The notes under the pieces: generated by a model | The model's database searches: none | Told to the model about the DNA's origin: nothing | The model's input: the letters and a program-made list of their open reading frames with translations, nothing else | Made by a program: the position numbers and the translations under genes | NCBI GenBank assembly: GCA_963513935.1 | Contig: OY740768.1 | Span: 66,514,231 to 66,578,230, forward strand | Source: Aphrophora alni | Taxonomy: Eukaryota; Arthropoda; Insecta; Hemiptera; Aphrophoridae | Length of the DNA stretch: 64,000 nt | Direction of reading: 5' to 3' | Shown here: piece after piece, positions 53,701-63,300 of the stretch | Position numbering within the stretch: the stretch's first letter is position 1 | Layout: the number at the start of each line of letters is the position of its first letter

Positions 53701-56700
53701 AGAATAACCAAACACAATCTTACAGATACAATCTTGTTGAGCACTGTGGTGAAATTCACAATAATAATTTGAATTTGCCCCTAACCACAATCACTGGAAC
53801 TTAATAAAACACAATTATCTGATTGATTGTTCTTTATTAATTATATCCACTTAATGCCATGTACATCTGGGCACTAAGTGGATATAATTAATAAAGAACA
53901 ATCAATCAGATAATTGTGTTTTATTAAGTTCCAGTGATTGTGGTTAGGGGCAAATTCAAATTATTATTACAATCTTACAGGTATAAAGGTTTTACCTCCA
54001 TTATATGTTCAGGCATATATTTTTAATTCTCTAGAATGTTGTTGATATTCTCCAAATAATTATAGTTCTTCTCTCTATCACTTGAATTAGTTACCTATAA
54101 TGCACAATATCTATAATTGACAATTGCATATATTTTTTCAGAATAATCTTTGCATTTTATTTTTATGATTATAAATAAAATAATGTTTAAAAAAAAATTC
54201 TTTTGATTATCATCTAATCTTATAGGTGTTGAAGAGTTTCGAACACGCTTCGCAGGAGACTGCTTGATTGACAGTGCATGTCCGAACGGGTGCTCTTGTG
54301 ATGGAACTGTAGTTGATTGTTCTGCACGAGGATTTAAAGAAATCCCAAAGGACATACCTATGTATACTACAGAATTGTAAGTTCTTTATTAAAATATATA
54401 TATTAGTATAATAAGTGTGGAAGACAAGGTGTAATGTATAAAGTCAAGTATAGTATTATTAATGACAAATGAAAGAATAAATTTATCTACATAGATCAAT
54501 AAACAATACAAATTCTTGTTATTTTACCTCTGTTAAAGTAAATAATATATTACTTATTTATCCCCCTCATCTTAATATTTTGTACTATTATTGGTAAATT
54601 ACTTAAAATCAATGGTTGAAGTTCGTAAGTTATTTTTAAGCTACATTACAATTAATATTTAATTTGTAGAATAAATACAAAATTATAAAAATTATATAAA
54701 TTACTAAAATAATCACAATTTCTGAAGTGAATTAAAAAATCTTTATCTCAAATACCAGATAGTCTAAGTGTGTATTTTTTTTTCTTTCTGATAATTGCTT
54801 GGTGATGGAGTCAAAAATATTCTTTAGTCCTACAGAATGAAAGAAATTGAATGTGTTGAACTCAAGAAGCAACCTTTAAGCAATGTGAAACTGAATGGTA
54901 ATGTGAAAGTCATAAATTATATGAAAATTTTACAATTGTAATAGTGGGTGTTATTTATTATAATATAAACTTGATAATGGAAATATAGTTGTTCTAGTAG
55001 ACACAACATATTAAGGTCGCCTAACACTGCAGTATAAAACTCTACAATAAACTATTAATCGTAACTTAATTTTATTTAAAAAATAGGTATGAATGACTTA
55101 TCGTAGAGCATTAGTAGTTATTGGAAGTATAAAATGTACTGAGATATTTTTCTAATAACATACCAAAACCTGTAACTAAAAAAAATTTTATAAATAAAAT
55201 ACTTTGAGCTTTTCCCATCATCTTTGAAGATAGCCGCTGAATTTTAAATTATAAAACCACTATATGTCTTATGAAAAATCAACAATATGGTGAAAATAAC
55301 ATTGAACTTTATACAGAACGTATCTCAGATAAAATATTTTTATTGCATATTAACTGCTTGCTTAATCTCAAGTAGCTCTACTCTAGTAGCTACTCCTTGG
55401 AGGCAACTTGAGATAATAAGCTCCAAAACTTCTTTATATCTTAAAAATAATATTTAATGTATGTGCTTTAAAAGTAACATTTTTACCTATCAGAAAATAT
55501 GTAGTGTTATTATTTTTTTAATATACCTAACCTTGGTTTCTGTAATAAATTAGTGAGATTTCAACTTTTATATAAATAAAATTATAACATATTTAAAATA
55601 TTTCTACAAAGGGCAAATATTTCTTGTAAAATATTTCTACTATATACAAATAGACCTATAATAGGGAAAGTCCATCGATGTCAAAATGTTACCCATCTTC
55701 AGAAGTCCAGTTCTACTCAACTCTGGTTAGCTTGTTAAATCTGGTCCCTGGAGTATGGCTACCTAGTTTATACTCTTATCCCATAATATATTATATTCTT
55801 ACAATATGAAGTTGGTTCTTAAACTGCTTTTGACAGTAAATCCTGGCTGATCAACAGTTATGAGCTACCATAAAAATCTCTTTTAAATCAGTAATATTAC
55901 TAAAGCTCATCCATTTGTCAAAAAATTCAAGAGACAATTTATATTTAAATTTAATGGTTTCTCAGTACTGTTAGTTTAGTCTGTCTGTGCAATCAAAATA
56001 CAAAAATCATCCATCATACAATGGAAATACTAAAAATCATCCATCATATATCCTTCATACGATCGAAATACCAATTATTCATTATATGCCAAGATGATAA
56101 AACCTTAACAACAAAAATTTTGGAAGTTGAATACCGGTATGTTATCAGGAAAAGTTTTATGGCTTGACCAAAAATTTCAGTTTTATCCTAAATGGTTTTA
56201 GGATGTTGTATCTTATTTCATAGTTAAAACCCTATTCTATATGAGTCCATTAAAACTTCAAATTATAACACCTAAGACTAGAAATATGATTATGGATTGC
56301 ACAAGTTTCTTATTTAATATATGTTTTAAAATATCTCTTGCAATGAGATCTTATATTATACACACTGGTTATACTTATTGTATAAGCTTCAGGTCATTTA
56401 ATCATAAAATATGTATTGAATTTAATTCAGACTTATTACTAAAATGTTTTTAATATATTAAACATTTCCAATTTTAAAATGTATAAATCATTTCAAGAGA
56501 TAGTGTTTGAAGTATAATTATATTTTTGTAATGTTTGTTTTTTCTCAGGTTACTGAATGATAACGAGATAGGTAGAATAAAATCTGATGGATTATTTGGT
56601 CGCTTACCCAATCTTCAGAAACTGGATTTAAGGCGAAACCATATCACTGGTATTGAACAGAATGCATTTGAAGGATGTGCCAGATTGTCCGAGTTGTAAG

Positions 56701-57302
56701 TTCCTTCTTTTATATATAAGTACTGATATATTTTATTTGTACTTTGTAATGCTTACTGTTATTTTATTTCTCAGACTGGTTGCCGAAAACAAAATACGAG
56801 AGGTACACAACAAGATGTTTACAGGACTACACAACCTCAAATCACTGTGAGTTCTTAATTCATCCATTTTCTATTCATTATCTAATCGTAATAATTGTAC
56901 AAGTATTTAATTAATTTGTAATTTTAATTGTAAATTTATTATAGGATTAATTGTTTTATTTATATTACATTAATATTTATTTTATGATATACATCAATAA
57001 TAATATTGTAATTGATTTTAATGGTAAAATTGAGATTAAATAAATGACATTTTGAATCGGAAAATGTTCTATTTTATCTCTTGGTTTATCCAGCTATCTA
57101 CTTTATATTCTATCATCACTATAAAAACAACAAAATTCTAAAAAATTGTTATTATAAATATAGTTAAAAATATATTTGAATAATTATGTTTGTAAAATAA
57201 TAAATATAATTATTAACTTGAATTGAAACTTTTTAATAATGACTAAGAAACTATTGTAATTAAGTTTGGATTCATTAAGACAAATATTTTTATATATTTA
57301 TA

Positions 57303-57362
<60 letters not shown>

Positions 57363-60300
57363 AAAATTATATTTATATTTCTAATCCATTTTTAATTCTA
57401 AATCTTAAGTATTATTTATTTTTATAAACAACAAGGTGATACAAATTTGAAATCCCTGATCTAAACCTATAACAAAAAAGTATCATGCATAAATTTCCCA
57501 ATTAAGTACTGGAAAAGTGAGGCATAATATATGTACCATATTTACATTGTAAATTTAATATAAAGAAAAATGAAATTTAAATAAAAATATTATTTGTAGA
57601 ATAATCATACCCTGTTTATTAAAACTCTGTTTTTATTTTTTACATTAAAGGTTGTTATTCATATTATCTTAAAAAATAAAACAATTGATGATCATTTATA
57701 TTCAAGTTTTATTTTTCCAGCTCTTTATATTGTGTTATTTTGATAAAAAAATAAAAATTTGTCAACATTTTTAAATTCAAAATCTACTTTGATAAAATAA
57801 ATATATTGATAACATGTACCTACTATTATAAAACATCAAAACAGATAAGAGTAAAACTACATACCAAATAAGTTTTACTGTACATCTTTAAAACAAAAAA
57901 AAATACTATTTGAAACATTTGTTTAAACATAAACTGCACCACTTTGGTTAGGGCGTGTTTGTCATGCAGTAGAAAGGATTTCTCCCCCAAGTAGAAAGGA
58001 TACGGCATAGAGGTAGTTCAAGGATAAAAAAGATTCTATAAAATATATGTGCCTCCTAAAGTCATAAAGAAAAAGACTGTTTACTGATGTAATGACAAAA
58101 CATTTATATATACTTAGGAAAACTATAGATACAAATATGGTGTCATACTCTGTACATCATCGGTAATAATTTTATTTTACAACGGGACCACACAAAGTGG
58201 TACTAGCTTGTCACATATAGAACTTCTACTCAATTCTATAAGTCAAAACTTAAACATAACTTCAAAATAGGTAAGTAGTTGTTGATTATAATCATATGGT
58301 GATTTAGCTGATGGCTAAATATCAATCAATGGACACAGCTAATCCATACAATTGTCTTAAAACTAATCTACATATTTAAATAGATCAATTAAGAATTTTA
58401 AAAAATTGTATACATTTGCTTTGAAATTATAGAAATTTTTTTCTTGCCTCATGGACTCAGGAGCTTTAACACGTTAAGTGCCATTCCAGTTGTGCCACTT
58501 TTATCATACAGTGCTAACTTAAATAAACAATTTTAATAACATAACCTGTATATATGTGGTCTTATGGTTATATGGAGAACTGATTTTTTGAGAAATTGTT
58601 TGACAAAACATTCATAAAATGATCGGCCGATCGGCCCGGCATGTCATTTTGAATACCATATTTTGTTTGGAATTTGACGTGTCGGCCGATTGGCCGACCG
58701 CACTTTTGATCGATTTCCTAAGATAATTTAGGTCTGTGATGTTGGTAACACATGATTCAGTGGTGGGAAACGCGTTGAGTAACTGCACGTAAACATCAAG
58801 TCGACATGGTTCAAACTGGAAAGCGGGATCGAAGAGGAAATGTAATTTTCAAGCCTCTTGCAATAACAGATTACAATGAGCAAAAACCCGGCTTCGATGT
58901 TGCTGATCAAATGTCATTGTACAACTCAGCAGTACGAAAGACACTAAGATGGTATCATAAAGTTGCAGTACATACATTTACTATTTGGCACCTACATTGT
59001 AAATGATTAGCTCGCTTACAAAAGCAATGTAGGACCACGACCGCAACACCAATACTTGTCAATAACAGATTTTAAATGCTTTCATTTTGCTTTCAAAATG
59101 CTTTCATCTTACAGTTTAGACAGTAATAATGTAAATAAATGATTTAAAAAAAGTTAATTGTAAATAAATAACATTGTTAAACAGTTTTAAAAATTGCTTT
59201 CCAATTTTGTAATTGTTCAATGTTTTATACAAAAATGTGCAAAATTTATTATTTTGCTTACCGTAATAGGTAACTTTTATACGTTTATTTTAAAAATATA
59301 TAACAACTGTAGAATATTCAAACAGTATATTACTTGTTTTAATGCATTAATCCATAATTTCAACTAAAAATTTCGCTGCCGTACCGATCGGCATATTGTT
59401 GAGGTATTTTATTTGGTTGTTACGCAACACTATTTAAAGATAATAAAATGATATATCTACTCTAAAATAAAATCTTGCATTGATGGCAGTGTCGTACCGA
59501 TCGGCCGACACGCCACTTTAACTATGAGCTTGCTGTCGTACCGATCGGCCCCCCATGGCACTTAGCGTGTTAAAATGAGACATCTCCTAGCATTCTAGCA
59601 AACCTCAGTTGTAAATTTTGAGGTGACGGATTTGGCTAATGGAATTAGTTTATATGGCTTAATATAGATTATATCAGCATTATATATTAAAACTAATAAA
59701 ATATACACTTTTTAATTTAATTTTTTATATTCTATAGATCATTTTTATATTATATAAATCACCAAATGAAAGAAAATACACTTCTTTTTTTTAAACATAC
59801 ACTTTATTTAAATGAAGATGATATTTCAAAACTAACTTTATTTGTTATGTGCATCAAAACCCTTAGTACACTAAACCACAAGAACGTAGAATCTATCAGC
59901 ATGAAGCGTTGTGGTTCAGTGCAACAAAGATATGTGTACTGAATATGATGACTTAGTTTTTGGAACATCGTCTTGTTTGTTGTTGAAAATTGTGAGATTT
60001 CATTAATTTGCTCATTGAAGTTTTCACAAGTGTTATTTCAAGTGAATATTCTATAATGTTCAAAATTATTATGATAGTAAAGTGTTGTTTTGTATTTAGT
60101 ACAATTTTTCTGTTATTTCCAGATCATTGTATGACAACCAAATCACTTGTGTAATGCCAGGGTCATTTGATTTTCTGACAGCATTGCATACACTGTGAGT
60201 ATTTGTATGCTAATTTTCACATATAAAAGGATTTATAAATTAATATATAAAATATACAATTGAATTGGCCATATTTGAACAAAAAAGATCTGATTAAAAA

Positions 60301-63300
60301 GAAATGGTAATGCATACAAAAATCTTAGTAGGCATATTTCCTATAATCCTATTTGCAATTACACATCTAAATATGGATACGAAATATCAATAAATTATTC
60401 ATTGTTTTGCCCTTTTTTCCTAAGTTATATATTATTTCCCAATCAACCTTTTACTAATTTCATTTCTCTATATAAATGTATTATATACTCTTATTATAAA
60501 CCTTTAAATGCACTTAGTACTTAGATATTGTAGGGTAGAATTTCCAATCATCCTCCAGTCACTTCCTCTTCCAATTTATTTTTAAAAATGTAATAAATTG
60601 AAAATAAATCCTAATTTTGAGTAATCAGATTATTAACTTGCTTAAAATAATAAATTTAATTTGATGTTATAAACCTACACATTTGATATCAACAGTTTTA
60701 AAATCAAGAAATAAAAGAAGATGTTTAGTTTTTGAGTTATCAATTAAGAATAAGGTTAGAATTTTGTGGTTTAATTCAGGATTTTAGTTCAGGTTCTATT
60801 ATTTTTATCAAGAATTCTAATTTTCTTTTACAATGTAATACTTTTTAAGGCTATTTTAAAGTTTATAGTTTAAGGTCTGAATAACTTTATTTATTGCTCA
60901 CTCCCTCATAGGTTCTATCTCGAATAAATTGTGTTTAGTTGAAAGTCAATATCAGTTTTGAATTACATAATATATACATATGACATAACAGTCAATTATT
61001 AATATATACATAATAATAATTACATCATAATTACATCATATATACATAAATTGAATTATACAATTTTTATTTCAGAAACTTGTTATCCAATCCCTTTAAC
61101 TGTAATTGTCATCTGGCTTGGTTTGCTGAATGGGTTCGAAAACGTGAACTAACAGCTGGTAGTCCTCGTTGCTCAGGACCATCGAGATTGAAAGATGTCC
61201 CAATTCACGAATTACCACAACATGAATTCAAATGTCTCAGTAAGTAAACATAATTTTATTGTAAAACACGTAAATAATGGTTTTTTTTTTTTTCAAATAA
61301 TTCAGTTAATACAATCGTCACATACAAATATTAATTTCTCAAATGTCATTGATGAACTTGACACAGTCTACATTGATACACCAAATAAATTAAATTAGTT
61401 TTATTTTTTTATTTTTCCATCACTGAGTATGGCAATTTTGTCAATGATAAATTTACAATTTTGCTGAACATTTTGTTCAGATTATTTATTTTAAGGTTCT
61501 TCCTTACTAATCTATTGTATTCATAATTTTATGAACATAGAATATTCTGTGTCAGCAAAATGATTTCAATTTAGAAAGTGTTGATAACACTAAATATTTT
61601 GCACAATTTACAAAAGAAGTTTTTATATACCATTTTAACTTTCTATCTCAAATATCAGCTATTGGACATATTTAAATATTTTGGTGGAAAGAATGTTATA
61701 TTTTTGACTAGCAAAATATTATTGGCTATGTAAAGATGTGTTTTCTAAATTATATTAAGTTTTTTGATAGTAACATAATTTTGGATGACAAAACTAATTT
61801 ATTTGGTTACCTTCATAGCAAATCCGTATACTTTAAAGAACAATTTATGTTAAATTTAATGATACCTTATACAATTATTGCTTATCATTCATGTTCAGAA
61901 CAACTTTGGAATCAGTAATATTGTTATTTTTATTTTCTCAAATGTAAATAGTATAGAGAAGGTTATGCGATAGATAAAAAACTGATGTCAAGTTTTAAGC
62001 AGATATATCAATTTAAGGTTTCCCTGGTTCAAAACAATAGTTTTTGAAATGATATGTGTCTGGTGCTTGTCTGTCTGTCATCTTTCTTATGTACAGTGCT
62101 CTACAGTCCAAATGTGTGCTTCAGTTTTAATAAAATTTGGTATTTGGACAAATTTGGTCATATTTCAGAGTGGTATTTTTAATTTGGTTGATAACTCATA
62201 ATTACCATAAGTACCTGCCATAAGAAAAAATATTTAAAAAAAAATTTTTTCTCAAAATCGGCTATAACGATTTGACCAAATTTTTCTCAAGTGTATCTTC
62301 TAAAGACCCAAAATAAAATGTATTAGTTGCCATCTCTCCAAAAATGCTCGTTTGTGAGTTATTGGTATAATACTCAAAAATCAGCCATAGTGCTGTTATA
62401 AAATATGTAATTTTGTTTAAATCAGCACTTCCAATTTCATTCAGATTTTAGTGAACTATGTAGATTAATGACCCAAACAATATATACATAATATCACAAG
62501 TGAAAAAATGCTATGGTTCAGGAATAATTATCAAAAAAAAGCATTACTAAATCCTGACCACTAACATTCCTAAAAGCTCGATTTTTATCAAATCCGATTT
62601 ACACTGAAACCTTTCTATAAATATATTTTCAAAGATGGCTTCTATGGTTCATTTCAATTTTTAACTGACAACTACTGAACTAACATAACAAAATTTTAGA
62701 GAGGAATCAAATATTTATCAGTTTTTATCACTATTAAATTTGTTTACCAGGTGAGAATGATCAAGGTTGCCTTGGAGATAACTACTGCCCACCAAAGTGT
62801 GTTTGCACAGGAACTGTAGTACGATGCAGTCGAGCCAAACTTATTGAAATACCTAGAGGAATACCACCAGAAACTTCAGAATTGTAAGCAAAAATGTTAT
62901 TATATTTGTTTTTCTATACATCTAACTAACAATATAACTAAATTCTTGTTTATAATTTTTTAAACTTATTTCTATTTATAAAATACATAAAACATATAGA
63001 CTTTGATATATCACACACATATTTTGTTTAACATACAAAGTTTTATAAAATGAATCTACAAAAATGATATAAAAATAGACATTTCAAGTAAAAACTGAAA
63101 ACCAATTTTCTTCATGATCACTATAAGTAAGAAAGTAATAATATAATGTCAAATATATGAACAATATGGTTAACTATTTTTAATATAAAACTCATTTAAC
63201 ATTATGAATTCTGATACTATATATCTCAAAAGTTTTCTCAAGGGATCAAATAGTTTTTGCAAGATGGGATAAATAATAGGGTAGTATAACAATTTTATTT

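Larger units (their letters stand above)
49473..54225 (+). other. slit: slit intron between D2 LRRCT and D3 LRRNT (4.8 kb)
   Basis: Holds a piggyBac-type element (52373-53661) and, 95 bp after its right TTAA, a 99-bp-arm inverted repeat (53760-53968). The first 128 bases of the intron continue the exon's reading frame to a stop at 49598-49600. 49620-52370 is AT-rich with no recognisable gene. Confidence 0.75.
56847..60122 (+). other. slit: slit intron between D3 LRR3 and LRR4 (3.3 kb)
   Basis: Contains a TA microsatellite (57291-57359) and a 1.1-kb piggyBac-type element (58470-59569). The remaining sequence shows nothing recognisable. Confidence 0.75.
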
